In this document: one piece after another, positions 43,327 to 51,805 of the stretch
Layout of the letters: each line of letters begins with the position of its first letter
How positions within the stretch are numbered: the stretch's first letter is position 1
NCBI RefSeq assembly: GCF_038449125.1
Contig: NZ_CP151800.1
Coordinates: 1,088,406-1,152,405 of the forward strand
Direction of reading: 5' to 3'
DNA length: 64,000 bases
Source of the DNA: Kosakonia sp. BYX6
Lineage (GTDB): Bacteria; Pseudomonadota; Gammaproteobacteria; Enterobacterales; Enterobacteriaceae
Translations under genes and position numbers: made by a program
The notes under the pieces: generated by a model
The model's database searches: none
What the model was told of the DNA's origin: nothing
Seen by the model: the letters and a program-made list of their open reading frames with translations, nothing else

Positions 43327-44586
43327 ATGGTTTGCCGCACTGTTCTGTTTACACTCTGCGTGCTGGCAGCGTTTAGCTGCGGTGCAAATGCCTTGCCCAT
43401 CGGGCCGGCGGTTGGCGATCAATCCCTTTCGCCGTTCTACATTTGGAACGGCGCATTGCCGGAAAAACCCGGCGTGATGCTGCGCGAAGAACCTGTGCAA
43501 GCTCAGCCGGGAATCATGGATGCCAGCAAAATGCAGCGCATTCTCTACACCTCACAGGACAAACGCTGGAACGCAGGGATTGTGCCGGTCAGCGGCCTGC
43601 TGTGGTTCCCGAAAGGCAAAATGCCTGCCGGTGGCTGGCCGATTATCGCCTGGGCGCACGGTACGCTTGGCGTTGCCGACCGTTGTGCACCGTCGTGGAC
43701 AAACCCCACCGCGCGCGATGCGCACTATATCAACCAGTGGCTGAAACAGGGGTTTGCGGTGGTCGCGACCGATTATCAAGGGCTGGGCGGGCCGGGGCCG
43801 CACCCGTATTTGAACTGGGAAGCGGAAGGGCGTTCGGTGCTCGACAGCGTGCGCGCCGCGCGACAGGCTTATCCCACATTGATTGCCAACACATTGGTGA
43901 TTAGCGGGCAATCGCAAGGTTCCGGCGCATCGCTCGGCGCCAGCCTGATCGCCCCCGATTACGCACCCGAGCTAAACCTGCGCGCCACCCTTGCTACCGG
44001 CGTGGTCGCCACCTTCCCGGACGGCCCGGTCAACGCCGGTCATGCGCGTCCTGGCCATCGCGACCCGGCGCGGTTTACGTTGCTGCGCCTGCTCGGCGGT
44101 TCGTTACCGGACGGCGCGCCAGCGCCAGAAAAGTGGCTGACCGATAAAGGCGCGGAGATGCTAAAGCTCGCCCGAACCTCCTGTATTAAAGATCTGGGCA
44201 GTTATGAAAAGCGTGAAAAAGTGGATGGCAGCACCGCGTTTATTGGCGGTTCACCGCAGGTTGAAGCCGGGTTGATGCCGGTGAGCGATATGCCGGTCAA
44301 CCGTTTCCCGGCGCCGTTGTTCACCGCCACCGGCCTTGCCGATCACACTTTGGCGCCGCATCACCAATATGCCGCTGTCGCTGCGCTGTGCGCCGGGGGC
44401 AATGCGGTGGAATGGAAAACCTACCCCGGCATTACGCACAACGGCATTGTGAATGTCGCGTTTAACGATGAACTGAACTTTGTGCGTGGAGTGATGGACA
44501 ATGCCCCGCAGCCGAACAGCTGCGGTTCATTACACGCGCCAGGCAAACCGCAAAAGCCCGCCAAAGGCGTGCCGTTTAACGGCTGA
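43327..44586 (+). CDS. Secreted lipase-like alpha/beta hydrolase
   Basis: A 419-residue exported hydrolase: signal peptide (LFTLCVLAAFSCGANA, cleavage near 22), oxyanion AWAHGTLG, nucleophile Ser196 in GQSQG, probable acid Asp in GLADHTLAP and catalytic His in PGITHNGIV. It resembles the secretory lipase (LIP) family. The ATG at 43327 follows TGGAGAA; an in-frame start at 43291 would bury the signal peptide. Substrate not known; periplasmic or secreted. Confidence 0.83.
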   Translation: MVCRTVLFTLCVLAAFSCGANALPIGPAVGDQSLSPFYIWNGALPEKPGVMLREEPVQAQPGIMDASKMQRILYTSQDKRWNAGIVPVSGLLWFPKGKMPAGGWPIIAWAHGTLGVADRCAPSWTNPTARDAHYINQWLKQGFAVVATDYQGLGGPGPHPYLNWEAEGRSVLDSVRAARQAYPTLIANTLVISGQSQGSGASLGASLIAPDYAPELNLRATLATGVVATFPDGPVNAGHARPGHRDPARFTLLRLLGGSLPDGAPAPEKWLTDKGAEMLKLARTSCIKDLGSYEKREKVDGSTAFIGGSPQVEAGLMPVSDMPVNRFPAPLFTATGLADHTLAPHHQYAAVAALCAGGNAVEWKTYPGITHNGIVNVAFNDELNFVRGVMDNAPQPNSCGSLHAPGKPQKPAKGVPFNG

Positions 44587-44600
44587 CGCAGAAGAGAGGA

Positions 44601-45335
44601 TTAACCGTAAACGCTCAATGACGCCAGAATGCGGGTGAAATAGTCATCCGCGCGTTTTTGCGCCAGCTTGCCGTCGCGGGCTTCCAGCGCATCGACCAGC
44701 GGGGTGAGTTCGCGCAAGGTCTGTTCGCGCACAATGTCACTGACCGCAGAGTGCAGGGAATGCTGGCCGTCGTACTGCACCGCCCGGCGATCGGCGATGA
44801 CATTATCGAAAATCTGGATCAGAAAGCGGTTGCGGGTGGCGGCGAACATCGCCTGGTGGACGGCGTAAATATGCTCTTTGTAGAGCAGCCATTCTTGCGC
44901 CTCGCGGATCCCTTGCAGGTGATGGCGCATGATGGCGAAATCTTCGCTGGTGGCGCGGCTGGCAACCAGCGTCATCATCATCGGCTCGAACAGCAGGCGG
45001 CCTTCGAGGATTTCGCTGTAGGTCGGCACTTCTTTGTGCCAGGCCGCGACCGGGCGATCCGTATCATCAAGATGCTGTCGCAAATTGTCAGAAAGGTAAG
45101 AACCACTTCCCACTTTGCGTGTGACCAGCCCCTGCGTGGACATCATCGCCAGCACGTTACGAATCGTACTGCGGGAGGTCTCGAAGCGCCGCGCCAGCTC
45201 TCGCTCGTTGGGCAACTTATCGCCTGCTTTTAAATCGCCATCGTTAATGGCGCGCATAATCGCGCGATACACGCTAACGGCGGCGGTCTTGTCGTGTCCG
45301 ACAATTCGCTGGGTGATGTCATCACTATTGTTCAT
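44601..45335 (-). CDS. GntR-family regulator (FCD/FadR subgroup)
   Basis: A 244-residue repressor: N-terminal winged helix (LPNERELARRFETSRSTIRNVLAMM) and a C-terminal all-helical FCD effector domain (about 95-240) with metal-ligand-type Asp/His residues. It is divergent from the RidA/ABC transporter operon and very likely controls it. AGGAG precedes the ATG. Confidence 0.88.
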   Translation of the reverse strand: MNNSDDITQRIVGHDKTAAVSVYRAIMRAINDGDLKAGDKLPNERELARRFETSRSTIRNVLAMMSTQGLVTRKVGSGSYLSDNLRQHLDDTDRPVAAWHKEVPTYSEILEGRLLFEPMMMTLVASRATSEDFAIMRHHLQGIREAQEWLLYKEHIYAVHQAMFAATRNRFLIQIFDNVIADRRAVQYDGQHSLHSAVSDIVREQTLRELTPLVDALEARDGKLAQKRADDYFTRILASLSVYG

Positions 45336-45370
45336 CTGGCGGCTCCTGATACCGTGCGCAGAAATATCCC

Positions 45371-45386
45371 TTATTGGCTGACCAAT
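45371..45386. promoter_or_regulatory. Candidate GntR operator 1 (autoregulatory)
   Basis: TTATTGGCTGACCAAT lies 36 bp upstream of the GntR gene and matches the TTATTGG-N-TGACCA core of the site near ridA. Confidence 0.6.
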
Positions 45387-45566
45387 CTGGCCCGCGGTGG
45401 TGAATTATATCCTGAGAAAATCACGGCGGCGAGCGTCGTTTACAGCAAGCTGTACGCAAATTACTCTTTCCAGAGCGCTTACTTATTCCTTACACGTTAC
45501 CAATATGCTGATAAGCTGCGTTATCCGCCGATTTTAACTTTTTTGCAACTTTGCCATACAGATCTC

Positions 45567-45597
45567 TTATTGGTTGACCATTATGGTTGACCAATAA
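45567..45597. promoter_or_regulatory. Candidate GntR operator 2 (double site before ridA)
   Basis: A 31-bp element with two TGGTTGACCA copies (45571-45580 and 45584-45593), framed by inverted TTATTGG/CCAATAA. The TGGT-NN-ACCA symmetry suits FCD-type GntR dimers. It lies 47 bp upstream of the ridA ATG. Confidence 0.65.
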
Positions 45598-45643
45598 AAA
45601 CCAGCGTGTTCATAATGCCGAAAAAAGAGACGACGGGGAAAAA

Positions 45644-46168
45644 ATGAACACGCCCATGCCAACACCAGCTCACACCGCCCATTGCCGACTGGCGGATCAC
45701 CTGCACCATCTGGGCATTGAGTTGCCGCCGGTCCCTGCGCCGGTGGCGAACTTTGTCACCTGGCGACGTTTCGGCAACGTGCTTTACCTCTCCGGGCAAG
45801 GGCCGCTGGAAGCGAGCGGCCATTTGCATACCGGCAAAGTAGGAAGCGAAGTGACCATTGAAGATGCTTACCACCATGCGCGCATCACTGGCTTGAACCT
45901 GCTGGCGGTTGTTCGCCAGGCCACCGGCGACCTGGGGCGCGTGAAAAGCGTGGTCAAGTTGCTCGGCTGGGTCAATGCCGATGAGAGCTTCAAACACCAT
46001 CCGCAGGTCATCAATGGCTGTTCCGATCTGTTCGTGCAGGTGTTTGGCGAACAGATCGGGCGCGGCGCCCGTTCCGCGATTGGCGCCGGATCGTTACCGC
46101 AAAACCAGACGGTAGAGATCGAGGCGATCCTCGAACTGGAGGCCAACTCAGATGGATTACCTCTTTGA
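45644..46168 (+). CDS. RidA-family (YjgF/YER057c) protein
   Basis: A 174-residue Rid protein with an N-terminal extension relative to RidA (about 130 residues). The core VLYLSGQGPLEASG and RVKSVVKLLGWVNADE is clear; an Arg near the C-terminal GARSAIGAGSLPQ could act as the imine-binding residue. RidA proteins hydrolyse reactive enamines/imines made by PLP enzymes, which fits the PLP dehydratase at the end of this operon. The ATG at 45644 follows GGGGA; it overlaps the next gene by 17 bp. Confidence 0.85.
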   Translation: MNTPMPTPAHTAHCRLADHLHHLGIELPPVPAPVANFVTWRRFGNVLYLSGQGPLEASGHLHTGKVGSEVTIEDAYHHARITGLNLLAVVRQATGDLGRVKSVVKLLGWVNADESFKHHPQVINGCSDLFVQVFGEQIGRGARSAIGAGSLPQNQTVEIEAILELEANSDGLPL

Positions 46169-46814
46169 TTTCTCCGCGTTGCTGCCCTACACCGATGTGG
46201 TGTTGGAAGGGCTGCTCGGCACGGCGATTTATGCCGTGCTCTCCATCCTGTTTGGCCTGACGCTGGGGGCGGTCTGCGCCCTGACGCTGCTGTATGGCGC
46301 AAAAGGCTGGCAGCGCGTCGTGCGCTGTTACGTCGAATTTTTTCGTAACACGCCGTCGCTGGTGCAACTGTTTTTAATCTATTTCGGTTTACCGAGCCTC
46401 GGTGTGCATCTCTCGCCGCCGGTGGCGGGCACCATTGCGCTGTCGCTCTATTGCGGGGCGTATATGACCGAAATTCTGCGTGCCGGGCTGATCTCGTTAC
46501 CGCGCGGTTTGAGCGAGGCGGGCGAAGCGCTGGGCTTGTCGCGTCGGCAAATCATCACGCATGTGCTGACGCTTCCCGCCATGCAGAATGTCTTCCCGGC
46601 GCTGGCAAGCCAGATGGTGCTGACATTAATTGGCACCAGCCTGATTTCGCAGATTGGCGTGGAAGAGATTTTCCATAACGGCAGCTTTGTCGAGTCACGC
46701 ACCTTTCGCAGTTTTGAAATCTACCTGTTGATTTGTGGCCTCTATTTCTTTGCCGTCAGCCTGATGAAAATCGTGCTGCGCTTAGTCTGGTACCGCTTTC
46801 AGGAACGGAGGTAA
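46152..46814 (+). CDS. Polar amino acid ABC transporter permease (first)
   Basis: A 220-residue HisM/GlnP-type permease with five TM helices and the EAA loop (LSEAGEALGLSRRQIITHVL). Pairs with the next gene to form the channel. Starts within the ridA 3' end after GGAGG. Confidence 0.9.
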   Translation: MDYLFDFSALLPYTDVVLEGLLGTAIYAVLSILFGLTLGAVCALTLLYGAKGWQRVVRCYVEFFRNTPSLVQLFLIYFGLPSLGVHLSPPVAGTIALSLYCGAYMTEILRAGLISLPRGLSEAGEALGLSRRQIITHVLTLPAMQNVFPALASQMVLTLIGTSLISQIGVEEIFHNGSFVESRTFRSFEIYLLICGLYFFAVSLMKIVLRLVWYRFQERR

Positions 46815-46816
46815 GC

Positions 46817-47473
46817 ATGCGCGGTATTTCTCTTAGCGATCTGTGGATGATCATCAGCGCTCTGCGCTGGACGTTGATCCTCGCTCTCAGCACCTTTGCC
46901 TGCGGTGCAATCATTGGCCTGTTGATTGCCACCGCGCGCTCCTCCCATCAGCGCTGGCTGCGCACCGTCGCCTGGTGCTATGTCGAATTGATCCAGGGCA
47001 TTCCGCTGCTTGGTCTGCTGTTTTTGTTGTTCTTCGGCGTGCCGATGCTGAGCGGCATCGAAGTAAGTTCATTCATTGCCGCATTAACGGCGTTTTCCCT
47101 CTCTGCGGGCGCGTTCCTTGGAGAAATCTGGCGTGGCAGCATTGCCGCAGTGCCAAAAGGGCAGTGGGAAGCGTCGCTGTCGCTGGGCATTTCTCGTGGG
47201 CAAATGCTGCGCAACGTCATTTGGCCGCAGGCATTTCGCCTGGCATTGCCGCCGACGGTGGGCTTCTCGGTGCAACTGATCAAAAACACCTCGCTGGCGG
47301 CGCTGGTGGGCTTTGTTGAGCTGACGCGCTCCGGGCAAATCGTCAGTGGCTCAACCTTGCAGCCGTTGGTTATCTACCTGCTGGTGGCGCTCTGTTATTT
47401 CGCGCTCTGTTTCCCGCTGGCTCGACTCTCATTACAACTGGAGGCCCGATTCCATGGCGCTGGTCGTTATTAA
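46817..47473 (+). CDS. Polar amino acid ABC transporter permease (second)
   Basis: A 218-residue HisQ-type permease with TM helices and EAA-type loop (KGQWEASLSLGISRGQMLRN). The ATG at 46817 follows CGGAGGTAAGC, 2 bp after the preceding stop. Overlaps the ATPase gene by 20 bp. Confidence 0.9.
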   Translation: MRGISLSDLWMIISALRWTLILALSTFACGAIIGLLIATARSSHQRWLRTVAWCYVELIQGIPLLGLLFLLFFGVPMLSGIEVSSFIAALTAFSLSAGAFLGEIWRGSIAAVPKGQWEASLSLGISRGQMLRNVIWPQAFRLALPPTVGFSVQLIKNTSLAALVGFVELTRSGQIVSGSTLQPLVIYLLVALCYFALCFPLARLSLQLEARFHGAGRY

Positions 47474-48182
47474 TTCCCTCAAGAAAAGTTTTGGTCAAAA
47501 CGAAGTGCTGCGCGGTATCAACGCCACCATCGAACGCGGCGACATTGTGTCGATTATCGGCAAGAGCGGTTCCGGCAAAAGCACGCTGCTGCGCTGCATT
47601 AACGGGCTGGAAAAACCCGATAGCGGCTCGATTCACGTGGGCGGTTTGCAGGTCGGTGGAACGCCCGCCGAATTGCAAAAACTGCGGCAAAACGTCGGCA
47701 TGGTGTTCCAGAGCTTCAACTTGTTTCCCCATCTGACGGCGGCGGAAAACGTCACGCTGGCGCCCATTTTGACGCGGCGCATCAGCAAATCCGAAGCCCC
47801 GGCACTGGCAAAACGTTTGCTGGAGCAGGTTGGCCTCGGGCAGAAATGCGATGCCTTTCCCTCCTCCCTGTCCGGCGGGCAACAGCAACGTGTGGCGATT
47901 GCCCGCGCGCTGGCGATGTCGCCGGAAGTGATGCTGTTTGATGAAGCGACCTCGGCGCTCGATCCGGAACTGGTCGGCGAAGTCCTGCGCGTAATGGAAG
48001 ATTTGGCAAAGCAGGGCATGACGATGATTGCCGTCACCCATGAAATGGCCTTCGCCCGTAAAGTTTCCAGCAATGTCGTCTTTATGCACCAGGGCGAAGT
48101 CTGGGAAAGCGGGCCACCTGCGGAGATTTTCGGCGCGCCGCGCACCGCGGAATTACAACGATTTATTCAAACCCCAGCCTGA
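47454..48182 (+). CDS. Polar amino acid ABC transporter ATPase
   Basis: A 242-residue GlnQ/HisP-type ATPase: Walker A GKSGSGKST, Q-loop VFQSFNLFPHLTA, signature LSGGQQQR, Walker B VMLFDEATSALD, H-loop VTHEM. The ATG at 47454 is chosen by family alignment and GGAGG upstream. Confidence 0.94.
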   Translation: MALVVINSLKKSFGQNEVLRGINATIERGDIVSIIGKSGSGKSTLLRCINGLEKPDSGSIHVGGLQVGGTPAELQKLRQNVGMVFQSFNLFPHLTAAENVTLAPILTRRISKSEAPALAKRLLEQVGLGQKCDAFPSSLSGGQQQRVAIARALAMSPEVMLFDEATSALDPELVGEVLRVMEDLAKQGMTMIAVTHEMAFARKVSSNVVFMHQGEVWESGPPAEIFGAPRTAELQRFIQTPA

Positions 48183-48200
48183 TAACACCGGAGATTTGGC

Positions 48201-48983
48201 ATGAAAATGATGAAGAAAATTGCACTGATCGCCTTTTGCGCACTGCCGTTACTGGCGCAGGCGAGTTCGCTGGATGACATCAAATCGCGTGGCGTATTGC
48301 GCGTTGCGACCACGGTGGATGCCGCGCCCTGGGGCTACACCGACGCGTCCGGCAAAGCGACCGGGCTTGATGTGGAGTTAGCGCAAAAGCTGGCGCAAGA
48401 GATGGGCGTGAAGCTGCAACTGCAACAGGTGACCGGCGCGAACCGCATTCCTTATTTAATGTCGCGCAAAGTGGATGTGCTGATTGCCGCCCTCGGCTCC
48501 AGCCCGGAACGCGCCAAACTGGTGTCATTCTCCAAACCGTATGCCGCGGTTTATCTGGGCATTTATGGCAATGACAGCGTGAAAAAAGTCGGCAAGCTGA
48601 GCGAACTGGGCAAGGCCACCATCGCGGTGCCGAAAGGCTCCACGCCGGATCTGACGCTGACCGAGCTTTACCCGCAAGGTAACTATTTGCGCCTCGAAGA
48701 TACCGCTTCAGCGGTGAGCGCGTTTCTCTCCGGGCAAGCGCCGATGTTTGCCGAAAACAACCTGATTGCGCAGAAGGTGTCGCAAGAAAATCCGGCAAAA
48801 CATATCGAACTGAAATACCTGCTGCGTAAAAGCCCGGCCTATATCGCCGTGCGCCCTGGTCAGCCGGAACTGATGGCGGCAATCAACCAGTTTATCGACA
48901 AGAGCACCAAAGATGGCGAGCTGCCCGCGCTGCGCCAGAAGTGGTTTAACGACGAACAAAACGACCTGGCAACGGAGCAGTAA
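48201..48983 (+). CDS. Polar amino acid ABC transporter substrate-binding protein
   Basis: A 260-residue periplasmic protein: signal peptide (KIALIAFCALPLLAQA), then the SBP_bac_3 fold (GVLRVATTVDAAPWGYTD; GKATGLDVELAQKLAQEMGV). It has no obvious specificity signature; operon partners suggest an N-acylated or hydroxylated amino acid. Confidence 0.92.
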   Translation: MKMMKKIALIAFCALPLLAQASSLDDIKSRGVLRVATTVDAAPWGYTDASGKATGLDVELAQKLAQEMGVKLQLQQVTGANRIPYLMSRKVDVLIAALGSSPERAKLVSFSKPYAAVYLGIYGNDSVKKVGKLSELGKATIAVPKGSTPDLTLTELYPQGNYLRLEDTASAVSAFLSGQAPMFAENNLIAQKVSQENPAKHIELKYLLRKSPAYIAVRPGQPELMAAINQFIDKSTKDGELPALRQKWFNDEQNDLATEQ

Positions 48984-48985
48984 CA

Positions 48986-49993
48986 ATGTCGACAGTGTTT
49001 ACCCATATTGATTTCAACCAGCCCGGCAAACAGGTGGGCTTCGCCCACCTGCCGCTCTCCGCTCATAACGATGCCTGGGGAACCATTGCCATGCCGGTTG
49101 CGGTGATCGCCAATGGCGAAGGGCCAACGTTGCTCATCACCGGCGCGATCCACGGTGATGAGTATGAAGGGCCGATCATTATCAATGAGCTGATCCGCAC
49201 GCTCACCGCCGGGCAGGTGCGTGGGCGCATTATTCTGCTGCCCTGCGCCAACACGCCCGCGCTGCGTGCGTCGATGCGCGTCAGTCCGCTGGACAATAAA
49301 AACCTGGCGCGCGTGTTCCCCGGCAACCCGTGGGGAACACCGACCGAGCAGATTGCCGCCTGGATCCACGATGCCCTTTTCCCGTTGTGCGATTTTTACC
49401 TCGATCTGCACAGCGGCGGCAGTTCGCTGTTTATTGAAGAGAGCGCGCAAGTCGTGGTGACAGAAGAACTCAGCCCGCAAGTGCGCGAGCAGAGCGAAGC
49501 GATGGCGCGCGCGTTCGGCGCTACGCTGACGGTCGTCACCAACAATATGGGCGACCCGCGCACCAGTTGCGGCTCTGCCGCCAATCTCGGCATTCCGGCG
49601 ATTGCCGCCGAAATGGGCTGGAATGGCAGCATTTCTCCGCGCGGTGTGAAACGCACCCGTGCGGCGGTCGAGCGCGTACTGAACCACCTGGGGCTGATCC
49701 AGTCTGATCCCGTGGCGGCAGAAGCGTCGCAACAGGTGTTTATTCCGCCAGGCGGGAATTTACTGTCGCCGGGCGACGGCTGGTTCGAATCGGTCGTGGA
49801 CATTGGCGATGTGGTGAACGCGGGCGATCTGGCGGGATGGCTGCATCGCCTGTCGGAGCCGGAAGCCGCGCCGCAGGCGGTGCGCTTTGCTATTGGCGGG
49901 CGCATTTACTCACAACGCACCTTTGGCGCGACCGCGCAGGGCAACAGCCTGGCGGTACTGGTGCAAGATTTACCCGTGGAGGAAAAAGCATGA
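48986..49993 (+). CDS. Succinylglutamate desuccinylase/aspartoacylase-family deacylase
   Basis: A 335-residue M14-like zinc amidohydrolase. Zinc ligands His56 and Glu59 (GAIHGDEYEG) and His142 (DLHSGGSS), and a likely catalytic Glu209 (AEMGWNG), are present, followed by a C-terminal beta domain. The closest known roles are removal of acyl groups from amino acids, for example DoeB/EutE acting on N-acetyl-diaminobutyrate. No ectoine hydrolase gene is nearby, so the substrate is open. Its stop overlaps the next ATG. Confidence 0.85.
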   Translation: MSTVFTHIDFNQPGKQVGFAHLPLSAHNDAWGTIAMPVAVIANGEGPTLLITGAIHGDEYEGPIIINELIRTLTAGQVRGRIILLPCANTPALRASMRVSPLDNKNLARVFPGNPWGTPTEQIAAWIHDALFPLCDFYLDLHSGGSSLFIEESAQVVVTEELSPQVREQSEAMARAFGATLTVVTNNMGDPRTSCGSAANLGIPAIAAEMGWNGSISPRGVKRTRAAVERVLNHLGLIQSDPVAAEASQQVFIPPGGNLLSPGDGWFESVVDIGDVVNAGDLAGWLHRLSEPEAAPQAVRFAIGGRIYSQRTFGATAQGNSLAVLVQDLPVEEKA

Positions 49994-50931
49994 GTTCTGA
50001 CATCACCGCCAATGACTATCTCGCTGCGTTAGACCGGGTTCGCCCGTGGGTGCGCAAAACCCCGTTGGTTGAAGCGGCGCCCTGGCAGCCGGTGGCCGGT
50101 ATCGAACTGCGCCTGAAAGCCGAATCTTGCCAGGTAACCGGTTCGTTTAAAGCGCGCGGCGCGTTTAACCGCGTGTTGAACCTGCCAACCGATGTACGGG
50201 AGCAGGGGCTGGCGACCGCTTCAGGCGGCAACTTCGGCGCGGCCGTGGCCTATGTCGGCCAACAACTGGCGCTGCCAGCGGATATTTTTGTGATGAACAC
50301 CAGCACGGAACTGACCCGTCAGCGGATTGAAAGCTACGGCGCACAACTGACGGTCGAAGGGGATTTCTGGGATCAAAGTTGGGACGCGGCAGGCGCGCGC
50401 ATCGCGCAAACCGGCGGCGCACTGCTGCATCCTTACGCCGATCGCGATGTGATCATCGGCCAGGGCACGATGGCGCTGGAGATCCTCGAACAGTGGCCGG
50501 AAGTCGAGACGCTGGTGGTGTCGATCGGCGGCGGTGGTTTGATTGCCGGTGTCGCGCAGGCGGCGAAACTGCTCAAACCGGGTATTCGCATTATCGGTGT
50601 TGAAGCGGCTGGCTGCCCGATGATGTGGACTTGTCGCCAACAGCAGCAGATCGTCAAACTCGAATCGGTGAAAACCATCGTGCCAATTTTGGCGGCGCGC
50701 TCGACCGAGGCGATCAACTTTGCGTTAGTCGAGCAATACGTTGATGAGATTGTACTGGTCCCGGAAGATCAGGTTGAAGCTTCGGCGCGCGAAGTGTGGG
50801 CGGCAACGGGACTGGCGATTGAGCTGGGCGCGGCGACCGCCGTTGCCGCCGTTACGCGCCAGCTTTTCACCCTGAAGCCGGATGAGAAAATTGCCGTTGT
50901 GCTCTGTGGCAGCGGGACTAACGGTCTCTGA
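49990..50931 (+). CDS. PLP-dependent threonine/serine dehydratase-like enzyme (EutB/IlvA fold type II)
   Basis: A 313-residue fold-type II PLP enzyme. Schiff-base Lys54 in GSFKARGAFN, phosphate-binding region SGGNFGAAVAY, Gly-rich loop SIGGGGLIAGVA and C-terminal LCGSGTNGL. It would eliminate water or an amino group from a beta-hydroxy or diamino acid. No ACT regulatory domain. ATGA overlap with the deacylase stop indicates coupling. Its 3' end overlaps the converging phnE gene by 14 bp. Confidence 0.88.
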   Translation: MSSDITANDYLAALDRVRPWVRKTPLVEAAPWQPVAGIELRLKAESCQVTGSFKARGAFNRVLNLPTDVREQGLATASGGNFGAAVAYVGQQLALPADIFVMNTSTELTRQRIESYGAQLTVEGDFWDQSWDAAGARIAQTGGALLHPYADRDVIIGQGTMALEILEQWPEVETLVVSIGGGGLIAGVAQAAKLLKPGIRIIGVEAAGCPMMWTCRQQQQIVKLESVKTIVPILAARSTEAINFALVEQYVDEIVLVPEDQVEASAREVWAATGLAIELGAATAVAAVTRQLFTLKPDEKIAVVLCGSGTNGL

Positions 50932-51805
50932 CATCAAACAGCGGAACCGCTTTGCCCGTGATATAGCGTCGGCGCAACCAGGCCGACGCCGTATCCATCA
51001 GCATCACCACCATCACCAGAATCACGGTGATAAACATCACCACATCCCAGTTCCACAGGCGCATGTTTTCCGCGTAGATAAGACCAATCCCGCCCGCGCC
51101 GACAAAACCGAGCACCGCCGCCGAGCGGGTGTTGGACTCAATCTGGTACAGGCTGAGCGCCAGGAATGTCGGGAAGGATTGCGTAAAGGTGCTGAAGCGG
51201 TGTTTTTGCAGGCTGCTTGCACCAACGGCGGTTAACCCGCGCCCCGGTGAGCGATCCACCGCTTCATGGCTTTCGGCGTACAGGCGGCCGAGCAGGCCGG
51301 TGTCCTGCATGATGATCGCTAACACCCCGGCGAGCGGCCCGAGGCCGACGGCACGCACGAAAATCAACCCCCAAATCGCCATATCAATGCCGCGCAGAAT
51401 ATCGAACAGGCGGCGCACGAAAAACGCAATCGTGCCGAGAACCCCGCCGCGCATAATATTGCGCGCGGCAAAGAACGACAGCAGCAGCGCGAACACGGTG
51501 GCGGTCATTGTTCCGGCAAAGACAATTGCCAGCGTGATGCCAATCTGCGTGAAGTAGTAGCCAAACGGCCAGTTGAGAAAATCATGCCAGACGAACATGC
51601 GCAGAATGTAACGACCAATTTGCTGCATGCCGCTGAGCGCCTGATCAAGGGGAATGCCGAACTGCATAAAAAACCAGACGTAATAGAGCAGTACGACGAG
51701 CGCGACCAGGCCAAGACGGCGCAAATAGCGCCCCTGCGCCTGAAACAGGTGTTTGTTCAGCTTGCGGCTTAGCGCCACATTCGGTACGGCTTGCCAGTTC
51801 GTCAT
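50918..51805 (-). CDS. phnE: PhnE-like phosphonate-type ABC transporter permease (second)
   Basis: A 295-residue permease with six TM helices and the PhnE loop (ESHEAVDRSPGRGLTAVGAS). Its ATG at 51805 overlaps the previous gene by 4 bp and follows GGAGGGGA. Last gene of a phnCDEE set. Confidence 0.88.
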   Translation of the reverse strand: MTNWQAVPNVALSRKLNKHLFQAQGRYLRRLGLVALVVLLYYVWFFMQFGIPLDQALSGMQQIGRYILRMFVWHDFLNWPFGYYFTQIGITLAIVFAGTMTATVFALLLSFFAARNIMRGGVLGTIAFFVRRLFDILRGIDMAIWGLIFVRAVGLGPLAGVLAIIMQDTGLLGRLYAESHEAVDRSPGRGLTAVGASSLQKHRFSTFTQSFPTFLALSLYQIESNTRSAAVLGFVGAGGIGLIYAENMRLWNWDVVMFITVILVMVVMLMDTASAWLRRRYITGKAVPLFDVRDR

